From Candidatus Saccharimonadota bacterium (GTDB taxonomy: Bacteria; Patescibacteriota; Saccharimonadia; Saccharimonadales; UBA10212): a DNA stretch of 41,873 nt. The stretch lies in the NCBI GenBank assembly GCA_016234585.1, contig JACRBB010000023.1, positions 1 to 41,873 of the forward strand, given 5' to 3'. The notes under the pieces were generated by a model, which saw nothing but the letters and a program-made list of their open reading frames with translations, was not told where the DNA came from and did not search any database. Below are positions 34,023 to 41,873 of the stretch, in pieces (the first letter of the stretch is position 1; each line of letters opens with the position of its first letter). The position numbers and the translations under genes are program-made.

Positions 34023-35471
34023 ATGAAAACCAAAATTGCTATAAACGGCTTTGGGCGCATCGGGCGTAACGCTTTTAAGGTCGCGTTTGAAAGGACTGAC
34101 CTGGAAATTGTCGCGGTCAACGATTTAACTGATACCAAGACCCTAGCCTACTTGCTTAAACACGATAGCAATTACGGAACCTACCAACACGAGGTTAGTT
34201 CTGACGAAACCAACTTGATCGTAGAGGACCAAAAAATCAAAGTCTTGGCCGAAAAAGATCCGGCTGCCTTGCCCTGGAAAGACCTGGGAGTTGAGGTTGT
34301 CATAGAGTGTACCGGCTTTTTTACCGATCCGGCCAAAGCCAAGGCTCACCTTGACGCCGGAGCAAAAAAAGTCATTTTAAGCGCTCCGGCTAAAGGCGAT
34401 GGCGCCGATACCGTCGTGATTGGCGTTAATGAAGACAAACTGGCTAGCGCCACCGACGTAATAAGTAATGCCAGCTGCACTACTAACTGTATAACTCCTA
34501 TAGCAGCTATTATCGAAAATAATTTTGGTATCGAAAAAGCCATGATGACTACCGTGCATAGCTACACGGCCTCCCAGGTTTTACAGGACGGTCCGGCCAA
34601 GAAAGACTTGCGCGAAGCCCGAGCCGCGGCCGTTAACATCGTGCCCACGACCACCGGCGCCAGTGTCGCTGCCGCCAAGGCCTTGCCGGCTCTTCAGGGT
34701 ATCTTTGGCGGTTTGTCCGTCCGGGTGCCCACCCCTGTTGTATCTTTGAGTGATTTTGCTATCTTGACTAAAAAAGACGTAACCGTCGAAGATGTTAATG
34801 AGGCTTTTAAAAAAGCGGCTGGTGAGCCTTACTACCAAGGTGTTTTGGACGTAACCGAAGAGCCGCTGGTCAGCACCGATTTTATCGGTAACAGTCATTC
34901 AGCTATCGTCGATTTGAGTCTTACGAACGTAGTGGGCGGTAATCTGCTTAAGGTGGTGGCCTGGTACGACAACGAGTGGGGCTATAGTAATCGTTTAGTA
35001 GAATTGACGGCTGATGTCGGAAAAGCCCTCCAAGGTGCTGGCAGTGATACAGCAGAGCCTAAACCAGCCGATGAAGCGGATAAAGAACCGGCCCTAGAGC
35101 CAGCTGAAACAGAGCCGGCGAGTGAAGCCGTAGATACAAAACCTGAGGCAGTAGACGACCAACCCCCGGATAAGATCGACGTAGACGTAAAAGTAGATGG
35201 TCCACAAGACGAGCAGACCGCGCCGGAGATGCCCGATCCAGCTAAAGATGAACCGCTATTGGAAGCTCCCAGCTCGGCTAGCGAGGAACTGCTATCACCG
35301 CCAATCGTCGAGCAACCTAAAAGTGATAACTCCAGCCGGCCCAGCGCCAAAACCGGAACCGTCGAGTCAGATTCCACGGCGGCCTATCATATCACCACTG
35401 TGCCAGAATCTTTGGAAGAACCGGATAGTCCCAGCCCTAAAGCTGATGATGGCGCGTTCCGTCATTTCTAG
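34023..35471 (+). CDS. gap: type I glyceraldehyde-3-phosphate dehydrogenase with acidic C-terminal extension
   Basis: KIAINGFGRIGRNAFKVAFE, SNASCTTNCITPIAAII and WYDNEWGYSNRLVELTADVGK; the frame continues ~145 residues with an E/D/P/A/S-rich sequence to 35471. Confidence 0.95.
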   Translation: MKTKIAINGFGRIGRNAFKVAFERTDLEIVAVNDLTDTKTLAYLLKHDSNYGTYQHEVSSDETNLIVEDQKIKVLAEKDPAALPWKDLGVEVVIECTGFFTDPAKAKAHLDAGAKKVILSAPAKGDGADTVVIGVNEDKLASATDVISNASCTTNCITPIAAIIENNFGIEKAMMTTVHSYTASQVLQDGPAKKDLREARAAAVNIVPTTTGASVAAAKALPALQGIFGGLSVRVPTPVVSLSDFAILTKKDVTVEDVNEAFKKAAGEPYYQGVLDVTEEPLVSTDFIGNSHSAIVDLSLTNVVGGNLLKVVAWYDNEWGYSNRLVELTADVGKALQGAGSDTAEPKPADEADKEPALEPAETEPASEAVDTKPEAVDDQPPDKIDVDVKVDGPQDEQTAPEMPDPAKDEPLLEAPSSASEELLSPPIVEQPKSDNSSRPSAKTGTVESDSTAAYHITTVPESLEEPDSPSPKADDGAFRHF

Positions 35472-35492
35472 CCTATCCACCACTGAGTAACG

Positions 35493-35984
35493 ATGAACAT
35501 AGCACTAGCTACCGATCACGCCGGTTATGAGCAGCTGAAAAGTCTTCAGGCCTGGCTTGAATCACTAGGCCACACATGCCATAACTTTGGACCGGCCAGC
35601 TTGCAGCCGGATGATGACTATACTGATTTTGTGAAAGCTGTCGCCAAGGCGGTGGCATCCGGGGAATACCAAAGAGGCATAATTATGGGCGGTAGCGGGC
35701 AGGGCGAGGCTATGGCAGCTAACAGGTTACGCGGCATCAGATGCGCGGTTTTTTACGGTACGGCTGTGGCCCGTAAGGTTGTGGACGCTTCTGGCAGGGT
35801 CAGCCATGACCCTTATGAAATAATCAAATTGTCGCGGCTGCATAACGATTCCAATGTGCTTAGCTTGGCGGCCCGGTTCCTGAATATGGAAGACATGAAA
35901 GATGCCACAAAACTGTGGCTGGAGACCCCGTTCAGCAACGAGGCCAGACACTCCCGACGTAATTCTAAACTGGACGAGGCCTGA
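35493..35984 (+). CDS. rpiB: ribose-5-phosphate isomerase B
   Basis: MNIALATDHAGYEQLKSL, GIIMGGSGQGEAMAANRLRGIRCA, SRLHNDSNVLSLAARFL, TPFSNEARHSRR. Confidence 0.92.
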   Translation: MNIALATDHAGYEQLKSLQAWLESLGHTCHNFGPASLQPDDDYTDFVKAVAKAVASGEYQRGIIMGGSGQGEAMAANRLRGIRCAVFYGTAVARKVVDASGRVSHDPYEIIKLSRLHNDSNVLSLAARFLNMEDMKDATKLWLETPFSNEARHSRRNSKLDEA

Positions 35985-35987
35985 TAT

Positions 35988-36632
35988 ATGGCAGTCGTTT
36001 GCCCGGCGATTCTGGCGGAAAGCTTAGATCAGTATCATCAAGAAGTGGAGCGTATAGCCCATTTTGCTAAGCGGATTCAGATTGATTTAACAGATGGTAT
36101 ATTCGCGTCGTCAATCACCGTCAAGCCTGAGCAGGCTTGGTGGCCGGTCGGTGTCATGGCCGATTTTCACTTGATGTATAAGGATCCCTTGTCAGCCGCT
36201 CAAGTAATCTTAGAGCATCACCCGCATATGATTATCGTCCATGCTGAGGCCGAAGGTAACTTTATGGAAGTGGTTAACTACTGCCAGAACCTAGAAGTAA
36301 AAGTTGGCGTGGCTTTACTGCCAGCCACTTCGCCGGGTGTTATTATTCCAGCTCTTCAGATGATAGACCATGTTTTGATATTTGGTGGTAACCTGGGGAG
36401 CTATGGCGGCCAGGCTAACCTGAATCTATTGGCTAAGATTGGGCCGCTAAAAAACGCCAAGCCAGGCCTGGAGATCGGTTGGGATGGAGGTGTTAACGAC
36501 CAAAATGTCTCCCAGCTGGTCAGTGGTGGGGTGGATGTGTTGAATGTTGGTGGTTTTATCCAAAAATCCGAAGATCCACTGCGGACTTTCGAGGCCCTCC
36601 AACGCATAGCTGATGAAACCGGCAGCACATAG
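35988..36632 (+). CDS. ribulose-phosphate 3-epimerase-like protein
   Basis: TIM-barrel Rpe pattern: CPAILAESLDQY, RIQIDLTDGIFASSITV, MADFHLMYKDP, GVALLPATSP, GLEIGWDGGVND, LNVGGFI. Confidence 0.82.
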   Translation: MAVVCPAILAESLDQYHQEVERIAHFAKRIQIDLTDGIFASSITVKPEQAWWPVGVMADFHLMYKDPLSAAQVILEHHPHMIIVHAEAEGNFMEVVNYCQNLEVKVGVALLPATSPGVIIPALQMIDHVLIFGGNLGSYGGQANLNLLAKIGPLKNAKPGLEIGWDGGVNDQNVSQLVSGGVDVLNVGGFIQKSEDPLRTFEALQRIADETGST

Positions 36633-36684
36633 GCGTCCAGTGCCTACCGTCTACCCCCTAACTTAGAGTATAATCTTAAGCATA

Positions 36685-37551
36685 ATGAGCATGACACAAA
36701 AACCTATGTCAGTGGCCAGCATGGAAAAAAAGGCCAACGAAATCAGGGTTGATATTATAAAAATGCTAGAACATGCCGGCAGTGGGCATTCAGCCGGACC
36801 CTTGGGGCTAGCCGATGTTTTTACCGCCCTTTACTTTAAGATTTTAAAACACAATCCTGCTAATCCTGACTGGGACCAGCGGGATATTTTATTGCTTAGC
36901 AACGGCCACTGCGTGCCGGTCAGGTACGCCACCATGGCCCACGCCGGTTATTTCCCTAAAAAAGAATTGATGACTTTGCGCCAATTAGGTTCGCGCTTGC
37001 AGGGGCACCCGGAGCGCCTAAGGCTGCCAGGCATGGAAACTACCAGTGGGCCGCTGGGCAGCGGTTTAAGCCAGGCTGCCGGCATGGCCCTAGCACTTCG
37101 GATGGACAAAGCCCAGCACCGCTGGGTATATGTGGTTATGGGCGATGGCGAACTGGACGAAGGAAATGTGTGGGAGGCCGCTATGCTGGCTGGTAAGTAC
37201 AAACTTAATAACATCATCGGTATAGTCGATCGTAACAATATCCAAATCGAGGGACCGACAGAAAAAGTTATGCCGCTGGAGAACCTGCGCGATAAATGGG
37301 AAAGTTTCGGATGGCACGTCCTGGAAATAGATGGTAACGACATTGAAGCCGTCATTGATGCCACGTCCATGGCCAAAGCCATAGTTGAAAAGCCAGTGGT
37401 GATTATCGCTCACACTGTGCCCGGTAAGGGCGTTGACTTTATGGAGTACGACTTCCATTGGCATGGCTCGCCGCCCAACCACGAACAGGCCGTCAAGGCC
37501 CTGAAAGAACTGCGTACCCTTGGTGGAAAAATCCGGAGCGAACATGAGTGA
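36685..37551 (+). CDS. transketolase N-terminal subunit
   Basis: GSGHSAGPLGLADVFTALYF, GPLGSGLSQAAGMALALRMD, YVVMGDGELDEGNVWEAAMLAGKYKLNNIIGIVDRNNIQ (ThDP motif). Confidence 0.94.
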   Translation: MSMTQKPMSVASMEKKANEIRVDIIKMLEHAGSGHSAGPLGLADVFTALYFKILKHNPANPDWDQRDILLLSNGHCVPVRYATMAHAGYFPKKELMTLRQLGSRLQGHPERLRLPGMETTSGPLGSGLSQAAGMALALRMDKAQHRWVYVVMGDGELDEGNVWEAAMLAGKYKLNNIIGIVDRNNIQIEGPTEKVMPLENLRDKWESFGWHVLEIDGNDIEAVIDATSMAKAIVEKPVVIIAHTVPGKGVDFMEYDFHWHGSPPNHEQAVKALKELRTLGGKIRSEHE

Positions 37552-38524
37552 TATGCATCTTGTCAGAGGCCAGTTGGAAAAAGAGTCAATCCGTAAAGGT
37601 TTCGGCCGAGGTTTATTAGAAGCTGGTAACCGCTGGGATAATGTCGTGGCTGCCTGTGCCGATTTGACCGAGTCTACCCAGATGCATCTGTTTGCTGAGG
37701 CCTTTCCCGAAAGATTCGTCCAGGTCGGTGTGGCCGAACAAAACCTGGTAACTGTAGGTGCTGGCTTGGCGGCTATGAATAAAATACCTTTTGTTAGTTC
37801 CTACGCGGCTTTTAGTCCTGGCCGTAACTGGGAGCAGATCCGTACCACAATTTGCCTGAATGATCGGCCGGTTAAAGTCGTCGGCTCGCACGCCGGTGTT
37901 AGCGTAGGACCAGACGGCGCAACTCACCAGATGTTAGAAGACTTGGCTCTGATGAGGGCCCTACCGAACATGGTTGTAATTGCGCCGTGCGACAGCCGCG
38001 AAGCTATGCGGGCCACCCTGGCCATGGCCACCGATAAGCGGCCTAACTATATGCGGTTATCCCGGTCGGACACCCCAGTAATTACCACCGAGCTGACCCC
38101 CTTTGAAATCGGCAAAGCCTATATTTACCGGCCCGGCCGCGATGTCTCGATTATAACTACCGGTACCATGACTTATCAGGCTTTAGCCGCGGCCGTGACC
38201 CTGGCTCACGACGGAATCCATGCCGAGGTAGTCCATGTCCCGACCATTAAACCTCTAGATTCAGTGACGATTTTAGAAAGTGTCGGGCGTACCAGGCATG
38301 TCATAACTGCCGAGGAGGCTCAGATTAATGGCGGCTTGGGCGGGGCGGTGGCTGAGCTTTTGGGCGAGCATCTGCCGACACCGATGCTCCGGATCGGTAT
38401 GAAAGACCGTTTTGGCGAGTCCGGCAAGCCGGAGGAGTTATTAAAGCATTTTGGCCTGACCCATACTCATATCGCCCTAGCCGCGCATCATATCCTGATG
38501 GACCACACCAACCATAAACATTAG
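37544..38524 (+). CDS. transketolase C-terminal subunit
   Basis: VVAACADLTESTQMHLFAEAFPERFVQVGVAEQNLVTVGAGLA, GSHAGVSVGPDGATHQMLEDLALMRALPNM. ATG 37544 with upstream GGAG preferred to the track start 37520; 8-nt overlap with the upstream ORF. Confidence 0.94.
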   Translation: MSDMHLVRGQLEKESIRKGFGRGLLEAGNRWDNVVAACADLTESTQMHLFAEAFPERFVQVGVAEQNLVTVGAGLAAMNKIPFVSSYAAFSPGRNWEQIRTTICLNDRPVKVVGSHAGVSVGPDGATHQMLEDLALMRALPNMVVIAPCDSREAMRATLAMATDKRPNYMRLSRSDTPVITTELTPFEIGKAYIYRPGRDVSIITTGTMTYQALAAAVTLAHDGIHAEVVHVPTIKPLDSVTILESVGRTRHVITAEEAQINGGLGGAVAELLGEHLPTPMLRIGMKDRFGESGKPEELLKHFGLTHTHIALAAHHILMDHTNHKH

Positions 38525-38544
38525 GAAATAACGGGTAGCAAAGT

Positions 38545-39591
38545 ATGAATGAACAAGAACTTGAACATGTAGCCAAAGCCCTTGTGACGGCCGGCAAGGG
38601 GCTACTGGCGGCCGACGAGAGTTCGCATACCTGTGAGAAGCGTTTTGCCTCTGTGGGTGTAGAGTGCACTGAAGGTACAAGACGCGAGTATCGCCAGTTG
38701 CTTCTGACAACTCCGCGGATGAGGGAGTACCTAAGCGGTGTTATTTTTTTTGATGAAACATTTTGGCAGGCGACTGACTCCGGTCAGCCCTTTCGGGAAT
38801 ATTTGGATACAAACCAAGTTATTCCTGGCGTCAAGGTCGACAAGGGGCTAATTGATTTACCTGGATTTGCCAACGAGAAGATTACTCAAGGATTGGATGG
38901 CTTGCCTGACCAAATGGCCGATTATGCCCATGCTGGCGCCAAATTTGCAAAATGGAGAGCCGTAATTACTATTGGCGACGGTATCCCAACCGATGAGTGC
39001 ATAAGAGCGAATGCTTTTGTTTTGGCCCGTTATGCTCGCATTTGCCAAGAGGAGGGTATAGTGCCTCTTGTAGAACCAGAAGTCTTATACGATGGTAACC
39101 ATTCGATAGATCAGTGCGAAGCAGTGATGGCCCGCGTTTTTGATAGTTTGTTTCAGACTATGCGGGCCTTTCGGACCTATCTGCCTGGGGTTATTCTTAA
39201 AACCAGTATGGTTTTGCCGGGCAAGGACAGCGGCGCGCCTATGGACTATGATCAGGTTGCCAAGCAAACTCGTAGGGTATTACATGAGCATGTACCGCAC
39301 GAGCTAGGTGGAGTTGTATTTTTAAGTGGCGGTCAAAAACCCAACGACGCTTTTATTAACCTCAATCGTATAGCAAAAAGCGGTTCAAATCCGTGGGGTT
39401 TAACCTTCTCGTATTCTCGGGCCTTACAGGACCCTGTGCTGAAGGCCTGGGCTAAAAATCGTCACGCCATTAACGCAACACAGCAACTCTTTCAAAGACA
39501 GCTGTTTTTCGCGTCAGCTGCCAGCAAGGGCGAGCTTAACGAATCCAGCTTAGAAAGAGACGACTTCGTAAGCCACAGCCAGGATTTATAA
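38545..39591 (+). CDS. class I fructose-bisphosphate aldolase
   Basis: GKGLLAADESSHTCEKRFASVGVE, LVEPEVLYDGNHSIDQCE, GVILKTSMVLPGKDS, VVFLSGGQKPNDAFINLN, WGLTFSYSRALQ. Confidence 0.95.
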   Translation: MNEQELEHVAKALVTAGKGLLAADESSHTCEKRFASVGVECTEGTRREYRQLLLTTPRMREYLSGVIFFDETFWQATDSGQPFREYLDTNQVIPGVKVDKGLIDLPGFANEKITQGLDGLPDQMADYAHAGAKFAKWRAVITIGDGIPTDECIRANAFVLARYARICQEEGIVPLVEPEVLYDGNHSIDQCEAVMARVFDSLFQTMRAFRTYLPGVILKTSMVLPGKDSGAPMDYDQVAKQTRRVLHEHVPHELGGVVFLSGGQKPNDAFINLNRIAKSGSNPWGLTFSYSRALQDPVLKAWAKNRHAINATQQLFQRQLFFASAASKGELNESSLERDDFVSHSQDL

Positions 39592-39701
39592 AAAGGAAAA
39601 ACAAGTACATGGCCCTACCAGCCACACATCCGAAATAATTACTCTTATGCTAAAATGGCACTAAGTATGGGCGCCATAATAAAGAAAGAAATAAACTAAT
39701 A

Positions 39702-40709
39702 ATGTCTCAAAAACAGCTAGATGTTTTAAGTGTCGGAGATGTGGTAACGGACGCTTTTATAAAGCTGATTGATAACCAAGAGCACATCGAAAACTATCAC
39801 AAAGAGCCTAATATCTGTTTGCCATTTGGTACCAAAATACCCTACGATCACGCCGAAATCGTGCCGGCTGTCGGCAATGCCAGCAATGCCTCGGTGGCTT
39901 TTGCTAAACTTGGGCTACGTTCGGGGCTAGTTTCTAATATCGGAGACGACAGTAATGGCCGGGATATTCTAAGGACGCTTCACAGCGCGGGCGTAGATCG
40001 TCGTTTTGTGCACATCAACCCTAAAAACGCCAGTAATTACCACTATGTCTTATGGTACAAAGAAGAACGCACGATTCTTATAAAACACGAGGAATATGAC
40101 TATCATTGGCCACGTTTCAGGGTTATAGATATTCCAAGATGGGTCTACTTTAGTTCTATAAGTAGGAATGCTCTTGGATACCATGATCAGTTAGCCGCTT
40201 GGCTGGAGGGTCACACACCGGTGAAACTGGCTTTTCAACCGGGTACTTTTCAGATAGAGGCCGGGACACACAGGCTAAAGCGTATTTACGAGCGGACGGA
40301 AGTTCTGGCCGTTAACCGTGAAGAAGCTACCAAAATATCTGGTGGCAACCATGCCAACATTGGTGAACTGTTCGACCGTTTGCATTCTTTGGGCCCCAAA
40401 ATAGTACTAATTAGCGATGGCCACGCCGGCGCCTACGCCAGTGATGGGACTAATCGTTATAAAATGCCTATTTATCCGGACCCTAAGCCGCCCTTTGAAC
40501 GGACTGGCGCGGGTGACGCCTTTACTTCAACGTTCGTGGCGGCTTTAGTGAAAGGTGCTGATTTACAAACCGCCCTTATGTGGGCGCCCATCAATGCCAT
40601 GAGCGTTGTCCAGAAAGTCGGCGCTCAGGCGGGTCTGCTCAGCGAGAAGGAGCTCAACCATTATCTGCGCTTGGCGCCGCACAATTACCACCCGGAAAGG
40701 TTCTCCTAA
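39702..40709 (+). CDS. PfkB (ribokinase) family carbohydrate kinase
   Basis: VGNASNASVAFAKLGLRSGLVSNIGDDSNGRDI and C-terminal PfkB signature ERTGAGDAFTSTFVAALVKG. Confidence 0.9.
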   Translation: MSQKQLDVLSVGDVVTDAFIKLIDNQEHIENYHKEPNICLPFGTKIPYDHAEIVPAVGNASNASVAFAKLGLRSGLVSNIGDDSNGRDILRTLHSAGVDRRFVHINPKNASNYHYVLWYKEERTILIKHEEYDYHWPRFRVIDIPRWVYFSSISRNALGYHDQLAAWLEGHTPVKLAFQPGTFQIEAGTHRLKRIYERTEVLAVNREEATKISGGNHANIGELFDRLHSLGPKIVLISDGHAGAYASDGTNRYKMPIYPDPKPPFERTGAGDAFTSTFVAALVKGADLQTALMWAPINAMSVVQKVGAQAGLLSEKELNHYLRLAPHNYHPERFS

Positions 40710-40717
40710 GTAAAGCC

Positions 40718-41873
40718 ATGCCTAAAAATCTTAGCCAGTTGCTAAAAAATCAGCAGACACCAATTGACGACCTTGTCCAGTTGGCCGAAGAGCTTAGCGG
40801 ATATCCAAGTGAGGATATCCGGCTTATGTCGGAACTTGCCACGGATACCAGACCCATATTAACTAAGCTCAACCTGGATCCGGGCGACACTACGGCGGGG
40901 GAGCTATACCATGCTTTATTAATTGAGTATGAAAAAGCCAGCAGTGATTTCTCTCGGCAGATAGGCCAGAAAACCGCTGACTCAACAACTCAGCGCTTAA
41001 AACGCGTTGTCGAGGTTATTACTCACGGCCAGGCTAACCGGCAGGTTTGGGCTCTTAAAAAAAACGTTGCCAAACAATTACTAAAGACTCACCAACCTAA
41101 AAAGTTAATGGCCTTGCTTCATTATCGGTCGCTTGATTCAATGCTTAAGCGTGAAAATGTCGGTCTTATATATGGTGCGCTTTCATATACCGAATCGCCA
41201 AGGTGGCTGAAGCTAATGCAGAAATCACTTTCCAGCCTAAGTTCTAAGGACTTTGAAACCAGAGAGGCTGAGTTTATTTTGGCGCCTACTGGTCACTGGT
41301 CGGCTGTAGCCGCAAAAACCTATCCGATATCAAAGTCCAGTGAACTAGGAGCAGTAATTTTTTGGCCGAACCCAAAGGCTAACCAAACAACCAGTTTGGG
41401 CTTATCAGTCCTTGGCCTACAGGCTGCCGACGAACTACGTTGTGACTCATCTTGGCTTAAGCTGCATCAGTTCAATCATAATTTGGGTAAACTTATATCT
41501 GACAATTTTGCCAGTGGCTTGGGTCCTCGTCTAAAAATATCCGGTGGTCATACTGTTACATGGCGAGCCATACAGCGGGTATTTGCCGGCCGTCCGGACG
41601 CGGATTTTTCAGAGAACTTTGAGCCCCATCTTGAAAAATTGGATTTGAACCGCCAAACTCCGTCGGAAATACTATCAGAACTGGCGCCTCAACTTAATTT
41701 TTGGACTAACTGTGAGTCGGTGCTGTTTTGTGACGCCGACGGACATGTGGTCTCTTGCAATTTAACCGACACGGCCGCAAATCACGCCAGTAAGAAAAGT
41801 CTGAGCAAACACAACCGCTCATTCGCTAAGCAGAGACTGGAAGATAAATTAGTTGGCCGATATCTTAACCACC
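40718..41873 (+). CDS. hypothetical protein (truncated by window edge)
   Basis: Manual translation is open to the window end: MPKNLSQLLKNQQTPIDDLVQLAEELSGYPSEDIRLMSELATDTRPILTKLNLDPGDTTAGELYHALLIEYEKASS...; starts 9 nt after the PfkB stop. No family recognised. Confidence 0.75.
   Translation, partial: MPKNLSQLLKNQQTPIDDLVQLAEELSGYPSEDIRLMSELATDTRPILTKLNLDPGDTTAGELYHALLIEYEKASSDFSRQIGQKTADSTTQRLKRVVEVITHGQANRQVWALKKNVAKQLLKTHQPKKLMALLHYRSLDSMLKRENVGLIYGALSYTESPRWLKLMQKSLSSLSSKDFETREAEFILAPTGHWSAVAAKTYPISKSSELGAVIFWPNPKANQTTSLGLSVLGLQAADELRCDSSWLKLHQFNHNLGKLISDNFASGLGPRLKISGGHTVTWRAIQRVFAGRPDADFSENFEPHLEKLDLNRQTPSEILSELAPQLNFWTNCESVLFCDADGHVVSCNLTDTAANHASKKSLSKHNRSFAKQRLEDKLVGRYLNH

Noticed and set aside
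34982-35377. 131-aa Ser-rich minus-strand ORF opposite the GAPDH tail
   Set aside because: Its Ser/Gly bias is the complement of the Glu/Pro/Ala-rich sense frame; more likely a shadow than a gene.
36948-37545. Two long minus-strand ORFs (144 and 151 aa) within tktN
   Set aside because: Antisense to conserved transketolase motifs; no independent evidence.
1-41873. CRISPR arrays, transposases, tRNA or rRNA genes, prophage
   Set aside because: No regularly spaced repeats, DDE/recombinase motifs, cloverleaf or rRNA signatures seen by eye; tRNAscan and Infernal should be run to confirm.
1-41873. Alternative genetic code (UGA as Gly/Trp) as in some CPR lineages
   Set aside because: TGA ends pheS and tktN at the expected family C-termini and conserved proteins read normally under code 11.

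Overview
Densely coding bacterial window using genetic code 11 (TGA is a genuine stop, e.g. pheS and tktN). Gene content suggests a Patescibacteria/Saccharibacteria-like genome: phosphoketolase plus acetate kinase, split transketolase, type IV minor pseudopilins, RmuC, NDH-2 and very tight gene packing. That assignment is inference only. Order: partial MacB/FtsX-type permease (-); xfp-ackA (+); VOC protein (-); three-gene minor pseudopilin operon (-); M32 carboxypeptidase (+); small membrane protein plus membrane-anchored Clp-like double AAA+ protein (+); DrrAB-like ABC exporter (+); rarA (+); dienelactone hydrolase (-); NDH-2 (-); DHA2 MFS (+); Fur-family regulator (-) divergent from a ZIP transporter (+); rmuC (+); GH63/MGH1-like glycosidase plus MFS (-); pheST (+); RND transporter plus FKBP (+); glutaredoxin, structured intergenic element and trxB (+); ppa (+); then a central carbon cluster: GAPDH with an unusual acidic tail, rpiB, rpe-like, tktN/tktC, class I aldolase, PfkB kinase, and a partial unknown protein. 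Best candidates for novelty: (i) the Clp-like AAA+ protein, which seems to lack the canonical pore-loop motifs and ClpP-docking tripeptide; (ii) the GAPDH with a ~145-aa acidic low-complexity tail; (iii) a 19-20 bp long-range stem between glutaredoxin and trxB enclosing nested hairpins and a 29-codon antisense ORF; (iv) recurrent -10 boxes placed 6-11 nt before start codons, suggesting widespread leaderless transcription. No rRNA, tRNA, CRISPR array or transposase was recognised.
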